DNA from: Duganella phyllosphaerae
GTDB taxonomy: Bacteria; Pseudomonadota; Gammaproteobacteria; Burkholderiales; Burkholderiaceae_D
Direction of reading: 5' to 3'
Assembly: GCF_001758785.1 (NCBI RefSeq)
Contig: NZ_LROM01000143.1
Span: forward strand, 1-39,110
Length of the DNA stretch: 39,110 nt
The notes under the pieces were generated by a model that was not told the DNA's origin, made no database searches, and worked only from the letters and a program-made list of their open reading frames with translations. Below, piece by piece: positions 6,990-15,832 of this stretch. Within the stretch, counting starts at the first letter, position 1. The number at the start of each line of letters is the position of its first letter. The translations under genes were made by a program, and so were the position numbers.

Positions 6990-8459
6990 TCAAGCCGGCA
7001 TTTTAACCGCAGTGCCGACTGCGAAGCGTACTGCTACCAGCAAGCCGCCGCCGGGCGTGTCGCCGAGGGTGACGGTGGCGCCGTGCACGGTGGCGATGTC
7101 GTGCACGATGGCCAGGCCCAGGCCGGCACCGCCGGGGTTGCGCTCGAGCGTTGCGGCGGCGCGGTAGAACGGCGCGAACACCCGTTCGCGCTCGGCCACG
7201 GCGATGCCGGGACCGCTGTCGGACACTTCCAGCACCACCGCGCGCTCATCTTCCACCACGGTCAGCGCCAGGCTGCCGCCCAGCGGCGTGTAGCGCAGCG
7301 CGTTGTCGGCCAGGTTGGCGATCATCTCGTGCAACAGCAGCGCCTGGCCATCGACCATGCCCGGGCCATTGGCGTCGAGCGACATGTCGATCTGCTTGGC
7401 CACCGCCGCCATGGCCAGCTCCAGCCCCACCTGGCGCGCGACGTCGCGCAGCGAGACCGGGGCGGCCAGCGCGGCCGCGCCTTCGGCGTCGCCACCATGT
7501 TCGATGCGCGCCAGCGTCAGCAGGCGGTTGGCCAGGTTGACGGTGGAATCGGTGGTGGCGGCCATGCTCTGCACGATCTGGCGCACCGCAGCGCGGGTTT
7601 GTTCGGGGTCGCTGCCGGCGCGGTCGCACTCGCGCAGCGCCAGTTCGGCTTGCGTCTTGAGCACCGTGAGCGGGGTGCGCAGCTGGTGCGAGGCGTCGGC
7701 GATAAAGCGGCGCTGGCTCTTGATCAGCAATTGCAGGCGCGCGCGCGAATGGTTCATTGCCGCCACCAGCGGCCGCACCTCTTTATGCACCAGGGCCGGA
7801 TCGACGTCGGCGCTGTCGTTGATCGAACCTGCTTCCACCGCGTTTTTCAGTTGCATCAGCGGTTGCAGCACCAGCCGCACGGCAAACCAGACCAGGAGCG
7901 CGAGCGCCAGCAGCAGCAAGGCCTGCCAGGTGAGGGTATCGAACAGGATCTGGTTCGACAGCGTGCGCCGCGCTTCCAGTGTTTCGCCCACCTGGATCAG
8001 GGCGATGCCGCGCATGGAGTCGTCGTACACCGGCTGCAGCAGGGCGGCAATGCGCACCGGCTGGCCGTTGTAGTTGGCGTGGTAGAAGCGCACCAGCGCC
8101 GGATAGGTCTCCGAGCGCGGCACGTTGGCCGGCACCGCAGGCAGGTCGCCGTAGCCGGAGACGGTCTCGCCGCGGATGCCCGACACCTTGTAATAGATGC
8201 GGCCCATGGTGTCGGTCTCGAAACTGTCAAGCGCCACGTACGGTACATCGGCCACTACCTTGCCGCCGACGATGGACACGCGCTCGGCCAGCGCCCGGGT
8301 GGAGGCCAGCAGCGAGCGGTCGTACGCCACGTCGGCGGCGTCGAGCGCATTGCGATAGACAAAAATGGTGTTGAGTGCGACCAGCGCCAGCATCGGTCCC
8401 AGCAGCCAGCGCAGCAGCTGGCCGCGCAGGCTGCCCGGGGTTTTGGAAGTGGCGCCCAT
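6990..8459 (-). CDS. tctE: Sensor histidine kinase TctE
   Basis: This 489-residue kinase starts at ATG 8459. The frame is open far upstream, but that part overlaps tctD and is not real. It has a first membrane helix (about 15-38), a periplasmic sensor region (about 39-160), a second helix (about 170-195), a HisKA domain (FIADASHQLRTPL, His at about 265) and an ATP-binding domain (NLADNALRYTP, DSGPGI, GGAGLGLAI). TctE kinases sense tricarboxylates or related organic acids. Here the partner regulator is 14 bases upstream and a porin/TctC-like gene pair is divergent to it, as in tct loci. The ligand is unknown. Confidence 0.88.
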   Translation of the reverse strand: MGATSKTPGSLRGQLLRWLLGPMLALVALNTIFVYRNALDAADVAYDRSLLASTRALAERVSIVGGKVVADVPYVALDSFETDTMGRIYYKVSGIRGETVSGYGDLPAVPANVPRSETYPALVRFYHANYNGQPVRIAALLQPVYDDSMRGIALIQVGETLEARRTLSNQILFDTLTWQALLLLALALLVWFAVRLVLQPLMQLKNAVEAGSINDSADVDPALVHKEVRPLVAAMNHSRARLQLLIKSQRRFIADASHQLRTPLTVLKTQAELALRECDRAGSDPEQTRAAVRQIVQSMAATTDSTVNLANRLLTLARIEHGGDAEGAAALAAPVSLRDVARQVGLELAMAAVAKQIDMSLDANGPGMVDGQALLLHEMIANLADNALRYTPLGGSLALTVVEDERAVVLEVSDSGPGIAVAERERVFAPFYRAAATLERNPGGAGLGLAIVHDIATVHGATVTLGDTPGGGLLVAVRFAVGTAVKMPA

Positions 8460-8473
8460 GTCCGGTGTCCGCG

Positions 8474-9166
8474 TCAGGTAACCGGCTTGGGTTGCAGCAG
8501 GTAGCCGATGCCGCGCAGCGTGGTGATCACGGCGGGGTCGGGCACGGCGCTGTCGAGCTTTTTGCGCACCCGGTGGATATACAGTTCGATGGCGTCGATG
8601 TTGGCGTCGTCGGCCAGCGCGAACACTTCGTCGAACAGCTTTTCCTTGGAAACGGCGCGGCCGGTGCGGGTGATCAGGGTTTCGAGCACGGCGTGTTCGC
8701 GCGGGGTGAGCGCCAGCGGCGCGCCGCCGTAGCTGAACAGGCGGGTGACGGTATCGAAGGCCAGCGCGCCGCACGAATACACCAGCGCCTCGCTGCCGAT
8801 CCGGCGGCGCAGCAGCGCTTTCACGCGCGCTTCGAGTTCGGCCAGCTCGAACGGCTTGGGCAGGTAGTCGTCGGCGCCCAGGTTCAGGCCCTGCACCTTG
8901 TCGTCCAGGCCTCCGCGCGCGGTAAGGATGATCACCGGGGTCTGGCCGCGCGGCGCCGGCCGCGCGCGCAGGCGCTTGAGCACCTCCAGTCCGTCCATGC
9001 GCGGCAGCGTCAGGTCGAGGATCACCAGCGCGTAGTCCTGGGTGTGGAGCAGGGCATCGGCGTCGGCGCCATTGTCCGCGCATTCCACGGTGAGATTGGC
9101 GTCGCGCAGGGCTTTCGATAGCCAGTGCGACAGTTCGGTGTGGTCTTCCACTAACAGGATGCGCAT
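8474..9166 (-). CDS. tctD: Response regulator TctD (OmpR family)
   Basis: This 230-residue regulator has a receiver domain (phosphoacceptor Asp51 in VILDLTLP, Lys in LPKPFEL) and an OmpR-type winged helix at about 130-225 (LTPREHAVLETL, IDAIELYIHRVRKKL, LRGIGYLL). It should bind DNA in the 9167-9356 gap and control the divergent porin and transport genes. ATG 9166 is the only sensible start. It is followed closely by tctE. TctD proteins activate tricarboxylate uptake genes, but here no tctAB is present, so the regulated transporter may be the downstream ABC system. Confidence 0.88.
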   Translation of the reverse strand: MRILLVEDHTELSHWLSKALRDANLTVECADNGADADALLHTQDYALVILDLTLPRMDGLEVLKRLRARPAPRGQTPVIILTARGGLDDKVQGLNLGADDYLPKPFELAELEARVKALLRRRIGSEALVYSCGALAFDTVTRLFSYGGAPLALTPREHAVLETLITRTGRAVSKEKLFDEVFALADDANIDAIELYIHRVRKKLDSAVPDPAVITTLRGIGYLLQPKPVT

Positions 9167-9274
9167 AGGTCAGTTCTTGCCGGGTTGTTTTTGTTGTGGC
9201 CGACATCATCGTCGGGCGGGTTGCAAAAAGATAGGGGTGTTGTCAATTGTGACTTCATTGCGACACTGAAAGCT

Positions 9275-9321
9275 ATTTGAAAGGAAGCAAATCTTATAGT
9301 GGATACCAGATGTTTATAACA
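9275..9321. promoter_or_regulatory. Candidate TctD operator region before the porin
   Basis: Two small dyads lie in the divergent gap: ATTTG-N8-CAAAT (9275-9292) and TGTT-TAT-AACA (9311-9321). A TATAGT -10-like box stands at 9295-9300 without a good -35 element, as expected of a promoter that needs an activator. Binding by TctD is a guess. Confidence 0.3.
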
Positions 9322-9356
9322 GACATCACCAATAATGATAAAGATGGAGACAGACT

Positions 9357-10448
9357 ATGCACCAAGTATCATCCCGCACCGCGATTCGCCTTGCCATTTT
9401 CGCACTGGTTTCTGCCGCTGCCGCCTCGGCGCAAGCGCAATCGAGTGTGCAGTTCTACGGCCTGCTCGACGTTGGCGTTGAAAGCCTGAACAACGCCGGC
9501 CCCAATGGCGCCAGCACCGTCAAGGCCATCTCCGGCGGCATGAACACGTCGCGCTGGGGCTTTCGCGGCAGCGAGGACCTGGGCAATGGCTTGAAAGCGG
9601 TCTACAACCTCGAAGGCGGCATCCTGATGGACAGCGGCGGCCAGGACGGCGCGCTGTTCCGCCGCCAGTCCTACGTGGGCCTCGACGGCGCCTTTGGCCG
9701 CGTGATCATCGGCCGCTCGTTTACCAGCGTGTACGATACCGTGATCGCCTACGACCCGATGGGCTTTGCGCCGTACTACTCGTGGGCCACCTCGGGTCCG
9801 GCAACGGGGCCGAGCAAATACGGCTTCACCACCGGCTACGACAACCTGGTCAAGTATGCGGTCACCGTGGGTAACTTCCGCTTCGGCGCCAACTACGCCT
9901 TCGGCGAGCAGGCCAACAGCACCGCAGACAGCGCCAAGACCGGCATCACCGGCGCCTACAAGCTGCCGATCGGCGGCGGCACCGCCAACTTCATGGCCAC
10001 CTGGGAGCGCAACAACGGCAACACCGTGGCCGCCACCGGCAACCGCGACGAGAACACCGTCTGGCACGTGGGCGCCAACTACGAAACCGGCCCGTTCAAG
10101 TTCTGGGCCGTGCGCCGCGATTACAACCTGACCGCCGGCAGCGCCCTGACCGCCGACGTGGAAGCGACCACCACCTGGGGCGGCGTGGCCTACAAGCCGA
10201 ATCCAGTGACCACCATCACCGGCGCCGTGTACCATATCGATGTCAAGAACGTGGCCGCCGGCCGCGACGCCGACCCCACCATGTACGTGGCGCGGTACCG
10301 TTATGCGCTGTCCAAGCGCACCGACCTGCATGTATCGGCCGCCTACGCCAAGGCGAAGAACGGCCAGCTGACCGGACTTTCGCGCGACGACGCCGGCTTT
10401 GCCAACAGCCAGCGCGGCGTCACCGTCGGCATGCAGCACCGCTTCTAG
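9357..10448 (+). CDS. Trimeric outer-membrane porin (Burkholderiales type)
   Basis: This 363-residue porin has a signal peptide (about 1-28, cut after AQA) and the mature start QSSVQFYGLLDVGVE, typical of general porins in this order. Alternating beta-strand pattern runs throughout, with a constriction-loop region and the C-terminal Phe (MQHRF) needed for outer-membrane insertion. ATG 9357 is preceded by GATGGAGAC, a good ribosome-binding site. It is the first gene of a unit with a TctC-like protein 32 bases downstream. In related loci a porin (OpdH type) admits tricarboxylates, so a role in organic-acid entry under TctDE control is likely but not proven. Confidence 0.92.
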   Translation: MHQVSSRTAIRLAIFALVSAAAASAQAQSSVQFYGLLDVGVESLNNAGPNGASTVKAISGGMNTSRWGFRGSEDLGNGLKAVYNLEGGILMDSGGQDGALFRRQSYVGLDGAFGRVIIGRSFTSVYDTVIAYDPMGFAPYYSWATSGPATGPSKYGFTTGYDNLVKYAVTVGNFRFGANYAFGEQANSTADSAKTGITGAYKLPIGGGTANFMATWERNNGNTVAATGNRDENTVWHVGANYETGPFKFWAVRRDYNLTAGSALTADVEATTTWGGVAYKPNPVTTITGAVYHIDVKNVAAGRDADPTMYVARYRYALSKRTDLHVSAAYAKAKNGQLTGLSRDDAGFANSQRGVTVGMQHRF

Positions 10449-10480
10449 TACCTGGTGACCGCACTCGAAAGCGCCACCCC

Positions 10481-11470
10481 ATGAAATCGTCCAAGTCCAC
10501 CGCTGCCTTGCTGGCCCTGTGCTCTGTGCTGCTATTGCGTACCGCCCATGCGGCGAGCCTGGAATGCATCGTGCCATCCAAGCCGGGCGGCGCCATGGAC
10601 CTGACCTGCAAGCTGGCCAAAAAAGGCTTGCAGGGGCTGGACGCCTCGGGCGACGCCAAGCCCACCCTGTCCGACATGAGCATCCGGTATCTGCCGGGCG
10701 GCATCGGCGCGGTGGCGTGGAATTCGCTGGTGGCGCAGCCGCGCGCCAAGCCCAATACGCTGGTGGCGTTTTCGGGCGGCTCGCTGCTGTACCTGGCCGA
10801 AGGCAAATTCGGCAAGGCCAAGGTCAGCGACGTGCGCTGGGTGGCGGCGCTGGGCACCGACTACGGCATGATCGCGGTGCGCGCCGATTCGCCGTACAAG
10901 AACCTGGGCGACCTGCTGGCGGCCGTCAAACGCCATCCGAAGAAGGTGCTGGTCGGCCTGTCCGGTACTGCCGGCAGCCAGGACTGGTTCAAGATGGCGC
11001 TGCTGCTCAGGAGCGCGGGCATCGACCCCAAGGTGCTGCAGTTCGTGGCGCTGGAAGGCGGCGGCGAAGCGTTCACCGCCATGCATGCCAATTACGTGCA
11101 GGTGGTATCGGGTGACGCCAGCGAAGCGGTGCTGTACGCCGCTGGCGGCAATACCCGGGTGCTGGCGGTGCTGTCGCCCCAGCGCCTGCCGGGCGTGCTG
11201 GCCGCCACGCCCACCGCGCGCGAACAGGGCGTGGACGTGGTGTGGCCGGTGATACGCGGCGTGTGGATGGGCCCCCAGGTGCCCGACGCCGAGTACCGCA
11301 AGTGGGTGGGGGCGTTCGACCGCATGCTGGCCAGCCCGCAGTTTGCGCAAATCCGGTCCGACGCCGGGCTATACCCGTTTGCCCTGACCGGGGATGCATT
11401 GAAAGAGTACGTCAGCAAGGCCGTGGACGAATACGGCAAACGCGCCACCGAGTTCGGCATGGTGCGATAA
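10481..11470 (+). CDS. TctC-like (Bug family) periplasmic binding protein
   Basis: This 329-residue secreted binding protein has a signal peptide (about 1-24, HAA cut) followed by two lobes. The Bug-family loop after the first strand (VPSKPGGAMDL) and the Gly-rich stretch VGLSGTAGSQDW, which contacts ligand carboxylates in the family, can be seen. Such proteins normally feed TctAB transporters with citrate, other dicarboxylic or tricarboxylic acids, or aromatic acids. No tctAB follows here; an ABC importer does. It may therefore act as an orphan sensor or feed a transporter elsewhere. It is probably cotranscribed with the porin. Confidence 0.85.
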   Translation: MKSSKSTAALLALCSVLLLRTAHAASLECIVPSKPGGAMDLTCKLAKKGLQGLDASGDAKPTLSDMSIRYLPGGIGAVAWNSLVAQPRAKPNTLVAFSGGSLLYLAEGKFGKAKVSDVRWVAALGTDYGMIAVRADSPYKNLGDLLAAVKRHPKKVLVGLSGTAGSQDWFKMALLLRSAGIDPKVLQFVALEGGGEAFTAMHANYVQVVSGDASEAVLYAAGGNTRVLAVLSPQRLPGVLAATPTAREQGVDVVWPVIRGVWMGPQVPDAEYRKWVGAFDRMLASPQFAQIRSDAGLYPFALTGDALKEYVSKAVDEYGKRATEFGMVR

Positions 11471-11510
11471 AAAATAAACCACAACTATATTAATAACGGA
11501 GACTAAAACC

Positions 11511-12602
11511 ATGAAACTCAAAACCACCATTGCTGCCTGCGCCACCCTGATGCTGTTCGCCACCGGCGCGCTGGCGCAAGTGCCGGCCGGTTATCCCGCC
11601 GACTACCAGAAGATCATCGACGGCGCCAAGAAGGAAAAGAAACTGGTGGTGTACGGCGCCACCGACAGCAAGGCTACCCAGCCGTTGATCAAGGACTTCA
11701 GCGCGCTGTATCCCGGCATCTCGGTCGAATACAACGACATGAACTCCACCGAAGTGTATAACCGCTTCATCTCCGAAGTGGCGGCCGGCGGCAACACCGC
11801 CGACGCCGTATGGTCGTCGGCGATGGACCTGCAAATGCGCCTGGCCTCGGAAGGCTATGCGCTCAAGTACAAATCGGTGGAAAGCGCCAAGATGCCGGCA
11901 TGGTCGATCTGGGAAGACCAGGCCTACGGCACCACGTTCGAGCCGGCCGCGTTTGTGTACAACAAGCGCCTGATCGACGCCAAGGACGTGCCGCAAACCC
12001 ACGCCGATTTCGTCAAGCTGATCCAGCAGCCGAAGTTCAAGGACAAGGTCACCACCTACGACATCGAAAAATCGGGCCTGGGCTTCATGCTGATGGCGCA
12101 GGATGCCCGCGTCAATCCGAAATTCGCCGACCTGCTGGGCGCCTTCGGCGTGGCCAAGGTACGGGTGCAGTCGTCCACCGGCACCATGATGGAGCGTATC
12201 TCCTCGGGTGAAAACCTGATCGGCTACAACGTGGTGGGTTCGTACGCGCTGGTGCGCGCGAAGACCGATCCGTCGATCGGCGTGGTGATGCCCAAGGATT
12301 ACACGCTGGTGCTCTCGCGCGTACTGTTCATCAACAAGGGCGCCAAGAATCCGAACGCCGCCAAGCTGTGGCTCGACTACATGCTGTCGCACCGCGCCCA
12401 GAACATCATCGCCAACGAATCCAAGCTGTTCGCCATCCGCGACGACGTCACCGGCGAGGCCACGTCGGCCGCACTGATCAAGCAGGTCGGCAAGGACAAC
12501 GTCAAGCCGGTGCCGGTGCATCCGAGCCTGATGGAATACCTGGCCCCGGCCAAGCGCATGGCTTTCCTCAAGCAGTGGAAGGAAACGGCCGGCAAGAAGT
12601 AA
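11511..12602 (+). CDS. ABC transporter periplasmic binding protein (AfuA/FbpA-like)
   Basis: This 363-residue solute-binding protein has a signal peptide (about 1-22, cut after ALA) and belongs to the bacterial extracellular solute-binding superfamily related to ferric and phosphonate binders. CGGAGAC lies before ATG 11511. In ferric binders a Tyr-Tyr pair near the hinge holds iron. The corresponding stretch here (LIGYNVVGSYAL) lacks that pair, so iron is unlikely and an organic anion is more plausible. It is followed by a hairpin repeat, the fused permease and the ATPase, forming one complete importer. Its place beside tctDE suggests induction by organic acids. Confidence 0.88.
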   Translation: MKLKTTIAACATLMLFATGALAQVPAGYPADYQKIIDGAKKEKKLVVYGATDSKATQPLIKDFSALYPGISVEYNDMNSTEVYNRFISEVAAGGNTADAVWSSAMDLQMRLASEGYALKYKSVESAKMPAWSIWEDQAYGTTFEPAAFVYNKRLIDAKDVPQTHADFVKLIQQPKFKDKVTTYDIEKSGLGFMLMAQDARVNPKFADLLGAFGVAKVRVQSSTGTMMERISSGENLIGYNVVGSYALVRAKTDPSIGVVMPKDYTLVLSRVLFINKGAKNPNAAKLWLDYMLSHRAQNIIANESKLFAIRDDVTGEATSAALIKQVGKDNVKPVPVHPSLMEYLAPAKRMAFLKQWKETAGKK

Positions 12603-12651
12603 GCCTGGCTGTAGTTCTTTGAAACGACCACCGACCCCTGAACCGTCGCAG

Positions 12652-12679
12652 GGTCGTACCCCGTGCGGGGTCCGACCCT
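12652..12679. repeat. REP-like palindrome between binding protein and permease
   Basis: GGGTCG-T-ACCCC, loop GTGC, GGGGT-C-CGACCC forms a strong stem of eleven pairs with one mismatch, and no T-run follows. Such a hairpin after a binding-protein gene often protects the upstream mRNA, so that more binding protein than permease is made. It looks like a mobile intergenic repeat. Confidence 0.7.
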
Positions 12680-12733
12680 TGCCCTGATCTGCGGGTCGGC
12701 GGGCTTCCGCACGCCTTTACTACGGATATTCTC

Positions 12734-14515
12734 ATGCAAACTCTCACTCTCCCCGGCAGCGGCCGGCGCGGCCCGGGCGTCAACTGGCTGCGCGGCCTGG
12801 TGGTGGTGCTGGCTGCCACCGCCATCTTCCTGCCGCTGTTCCTGATTTTTTATCAAAGCTTCCTGACCGCGCCGTTCTTCATGCCGGCCAAGCAGTTCGG
12901 CCTCGACGCTTACCGCTTCATTTTCGACGATCCCGATTTCTCGTCCGCCGCCTGGAACGCGCTGTACCTGGCGCTGGGCCTGACCGCGATTGCCGTGCCG
13001 CTCGGCGGCATGCTCGCCTTTCTGATGATCCGCACCGACCTGCCGGGCAAGGGTTTTATTGCGCCGGCGCTGCTGGTGCCAATCTTCGTCTCGCCAATGG
13101 TGATGGGCTTCGGCTACGTGGTCTCGATGGGTCCCGTGGGCTTCTACTCGGTATGGGCCAAGGACCTGCTGGGCTTCATCCCGTGGAATATCTATTCGTT
13201 TACCAGCATCGTCATCATCGCCGGCCTGACCCACGTGCCGCACGTGTACCTGTACGCCTCGTCGGCGCTCAAGAGCCTCGGTTCGGACGTCGAGGAAGCG
13301 GCCCGCGTGGCCGGCGCTTCGCCGTTGCAGGTGATGTTCGGCGTGTCGCTGCCGATGATTACCCCGGCGCTGGCGTATGCCGGCGTGCTGGTGATGTTCC
13401 TCGGCTTCGAGGTGTTCGGCCTGGTGCTGGTGCTGGGCGACCCCGAAGGGCACATGGTGCTGGCCACCTACCTGTACAAGCTGACCAACAAGCTGGGCAT
13501 CCCGTCGTACCACCTGATGGCGGCAGTGGCCGTGTGCTTGGTGATGGTGACCTTCCCGCTGGTGATGGTGCAGCGCTACCTGCTCAAGTCGGCCAACAAG
13601 TTTGTCTCGATCAAGGGCAAGGGCGCGCGGTCGAAAGTCATGCCGCTGGGTCAGTGGAAGTGGCTGGCGTTTGCGCTGATCTTCGGCTGGCTGATGTTTA
13701 CCATCATCATGCCGCTGTCGGGCATCGTGCTGCGGTCGTTCGTCGAGTACTGGGGCGAGGGCGTGAACCTGCTCGACGTACTGACCCTGCAGCACTTCCG
13801 CGAAATCCTCGAGCAGCCGTCGCTGGTGCGCGGCATCGTCAACACCATCCTGATCGGCGTGGTCGGCGGCGCGCTGGCCGTGATCTGCTACTGCGCCATC
13901 GCGCTGGCCATGCACCGCAAGCCCGACATGATCAGCCGCTTCCTCGACTACAGCGTGCTGGTGCCGCGCGCCGTGCCAGGTCTGCTGGCCGGCCTGTCGT
14001 TCCTGTGGGTGTTCCTGTTCGTGCCGAACTGGCTCGACGGCATCCTGCAGGGCATGGACAACGGCGTGGCCATGTGGCTGAGCGAGAACGCCATCCCCGT
14101 GCTGCGCTCGCTGCGCTCGACCATCTTCGCGCTGTGGCTGGCCTACTCGGTGGTGTGGCTGGCCTACGGCATGCGGCTGATCTCGACCGCGCTGCTGCAA
14201 GTGGGGCCGGAGCTGGAAGAAGCGGCGCGCGCCGTGGGCGCCAGTCGTGGCCAGGTCTCGCGCGACGTCACCCTGCCGCTGATCAAGTACGGCCTGCTCG
14301 GTGCGTGGCTGATGGTGTTCCTGATCTTCGAGCGCGAATACTCGACCGGCGTGTACCTGCTGTCGCCGGGCACGGAAGTGATCGGCGCGATGCTGGTGTC
14401 GCTGTGGGCGTCCGGCTCCACAGACCTGGTAGCGGCGCTATCGTTCATCAATATTTCGCTGGTGGCCATCGGCCTCGGTGTGGCGTTGCGCTTCGGCGTC
14501 AAGCTGCATAACTAA
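12734..14515 (+). CDS. ABC transporter permease, two fused domains (FbpB-like)
   Basis: This 593-residue inner-membrane protein is two permease halves in one chain, with about twelve membrane helices. Both halves carry the EAA loop that contacts the ATPase: EEAARVAGAS (about residue 190) and EEAARAVGAS (about 495). Fused permeases of this length are normal for the ferric/thiamine/phosphonate-type (FbpB/CysTW) subfamily. ATG 12734 lies 131 bases after the binding-protein gene, beyond a REP-like hairpin. It pairs with the ATPase gene starting 37 bases downstream. The substrate is not shown by the sequence. Confidence 0.92.
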   Translation: MQTLTLPGSGRRGPGVNWLRGLVVVLAATAIFLPLFLIFYQSFLTAPFFMPAKQFGLDAYRFIFDDPDFSSAAWNALYLALGLTAIAVPLGGMLAFLMIRTDLPGKGFIAPALLVPIFVSPMVMGFGYVVSMGPVGFYSVWAKDLLGFIPWNIYSFTSIVIIAGLTHVPHVYLYASSALKSLGSDVEEAARVAGASPLQVMFGVSLPMITPALAYAGVLVMFLGFEVFGLVLVLGDPEGHMVLATYLYKLTNKLGIPSYHLMAAVAVCLVMVTFPLVMVQRYLLKSANKFVSIKGKGARSKVMPLGQWKWLAFALIFGWLMFTIIMPLSGIVLRSFVEYWGEGVNLLDVLTLQHFREILEQPSLVRGIVNTILIGVVGGALAVICYCAIALAMHRKPDMISRFLDYSVLVPRAVPGLLAGLSFLWVFLFVPNWLDGILQGMDNGVAMWLSENAIPVLRSLRSTIFALWLAYSVVWLAYGMRLISTALLQVGPELEEAARAVGASRGQVSRDVTLPLIKYGLLGAWLMVFLIFEREYSTGVYLLSPGTEVIGAMLVSLWASGSTDLVAALSFINISLVAIGLGVALRFGVKLHN

Positions 14516-14552
14516 GCATCATCAACATACAAAAATGAAACGAGACCTGACC

Positions 14553-15638
14553 ATGAATGAACTCACCACGAATGAGCTGACCGTCAACGACCTGCACCTC
14601 GACTACGGCACGGGCGCCACCGCCAACCCGATCCTCAAGGGCGTATCGATGCACCTGCAAAAAGGCGAAGTCGTCGCGCTGCTCGGCCCTTCGGGCAGCG
14701 GCAAGACCACCTTGCTGCGCGCGGTGGCCGGGCTGGAAAGCCCGAAGCAGGGCGTCATCGCCATTGGCGAACGCAATGTGTACGACGGCGCCAAGAACTT
14801 CGAGCTGGCGGCCGAGCACCGCAACCTGGGCCTGGTATTCCAGTCGTATGCGCTGTGGCCGCACAAGACCGTGTTCGAGAACGTCGCCTATGGTCTCAAG
14901 CTGCGCAAGATGGGCGCCACCGAGATCAAGGACAAAGTGGCGGACGTGCTGAAAAACCTGGGCCTGGGCCACCTGGCCGAGCGCTATCCGCACCAGCTGT
15001 CCGGGGGGCAGCAGCAGCGCGTGGCGATCGCCCGCGCGCTGGTGTACAACCCGCCGGTGATCCTGCTCGACGAACCGCTGTCCAACCTCGACGCCAAGCT
15101 GCGCGAAGAAGCGCGCGCCTTCCTGCGCGAGCTGATCGTGCGGCTGGGCCTCTCGGCCCTGATGGTCACCCACGACCAGGCCGAGGCGATGGCGATCTCG
15201 GACCGCATCCTGCTGCTCAACAACGGCAAGATCGAGCAGCAAGGCACGCCGCAAAGCATGTACGAAACCCCGGAAACGCTGTTTACCGCCGAGTTCATGG
15301 GCAGTAACAACAAGCTGCCGGCCAAGGTGGTGGGGCGCGACGGCAACCGCGTGCAGCTCGATGTGAACGGCGCCCGCTTGACCGGCACCGCCCGTGGCGC
15401 CGCTGGTGGTGAACCGACCACAATCATCCGCGTGGAAGAAGTGAAAATCAGCGCCACGCCGGTGGAGAACGCCATCGAGATGCCGCTGCTCACCTGCATG
15501 TACCTGGGTGACCGCTTCGAGTGCCTGTTCAAGTCGCCGGACAGCACCGAGGCGGGCCTGCGCGCTTATTCGAAATACAAGCTCGAGCCGGGCCGCTACT
15601 GGCTGCAAATGCCGGTCGAAAAGCTGTGGGTCTTCTGA
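14553..15638 (+). CDS. ABC transporter ATP-binding protein
   Basis: This 361-residue ATPase energises the importer. All motifs are present: Walker A GPSGSGKTT, Q-loop FQSYALWPH, signature LSGGQQQR, Walker B VILLDEPLSNLDA and H-loop VTHDQAEAM. A C-terminal extension (about 240-361) looks like a TOBE-type regulatory domain. The frame extends upstream, and ATG 14535 is possible, but ATG 14553 has a purine-rich GAGA upstream and starts at MNELTTNELTVNDL, so I prefer it. It is the last gene of the unit and is followed by a strong terminator. Confidence 0.92.
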   Translation: MNELTTNELTVNDLHLDYGTGATANPILKGVSMHLQKGEVVALLGPSGSGKTTLLRAVAGLESPKQGVIAIGERNVYDGAKNFELAAEHRNLGLVFQSYALWPHKTVFENVAYGLKLRKMGATEIKDKVADVLKNLGLGHLAERYPHQLSGGQQQRVAIARALVYNPPVILLDEPLSNLDAKLREEARAFLRELIVRLGLSALMVTHDQAEAMAISDRILLLNNGKIEQQGTPQSMYETPETLFTAEFMGSNNKLPAKVVGRDGNRVQLDVNGARLTGTARGAAGGEPTTIIRVEEVKISATPVENAIEMPLLTCMYLGDRFECLFKSPDSTEAGLRAYSKYKLEPGRYWLQMPVEKLWVF

Positions 15639-15676
15639 TAGCGCAGTTACCGGAAGCCTGGCGCTCCCGGCTTGAC

Positions 15677-15710
15677 AGGCGGCGCCGCACTCGTGCGGGC
15701 CGCCTTTTTT
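15677..15710 (+). terminator. Rho-independent terminator after the ABC genes
   Basis: A GC-rich stem (GGCGGC-G-CCGCAC, loop TC, GTGCGG-GCCGCC) is followed by six T residues. It ends the transport unit and separates it from the pigment operon promoter 90 bases downstream. Confidence 0.9.
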
Positions 15711-15757
15711 CATTTTGTTGCACAAAAAGGCACAGGAAATCGGTAAATAAATTACTC

Positions 15758-15802
15758 CCAGGAAATTAACAACAGTTTCCCTGGAGGTCAGTCGTTTATA
15801 AT
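15758..15802 (+). promoter_or_regulatory. APE operon promoter with overlapping dyad
   Basis: A perfect TATAAT stands at 15797-15802, 30 bases before the first APE gene, with no good -35 box. The region where -35 should be holds an inverted repeat, CCAGGAAA (15758-15765) and TTTCCCTGG (15776-15784), a possible operator for an activator or repressor. The dyad is seen directly; its role is inferred. Confidence 0.5.
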
Positions 15803-15832
15803 TTCGAGCTTATCTCGGGATTGATTGTCAAC

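Noticed and set aside
8460..9209. Long open extension of the tctE frame, giving a 739-residue protein
   Set aside because: This part lies on top of tctD in another frame and has no domain features. The kinase starts at ATG 8459 with a normal membrane helix.
11369..14200. Long minus-strand open frames opposite the ABC genes
   Set aside because: They are shadows of GC-rich genes, rich in His, Arg and Gln, without motifs or starts.
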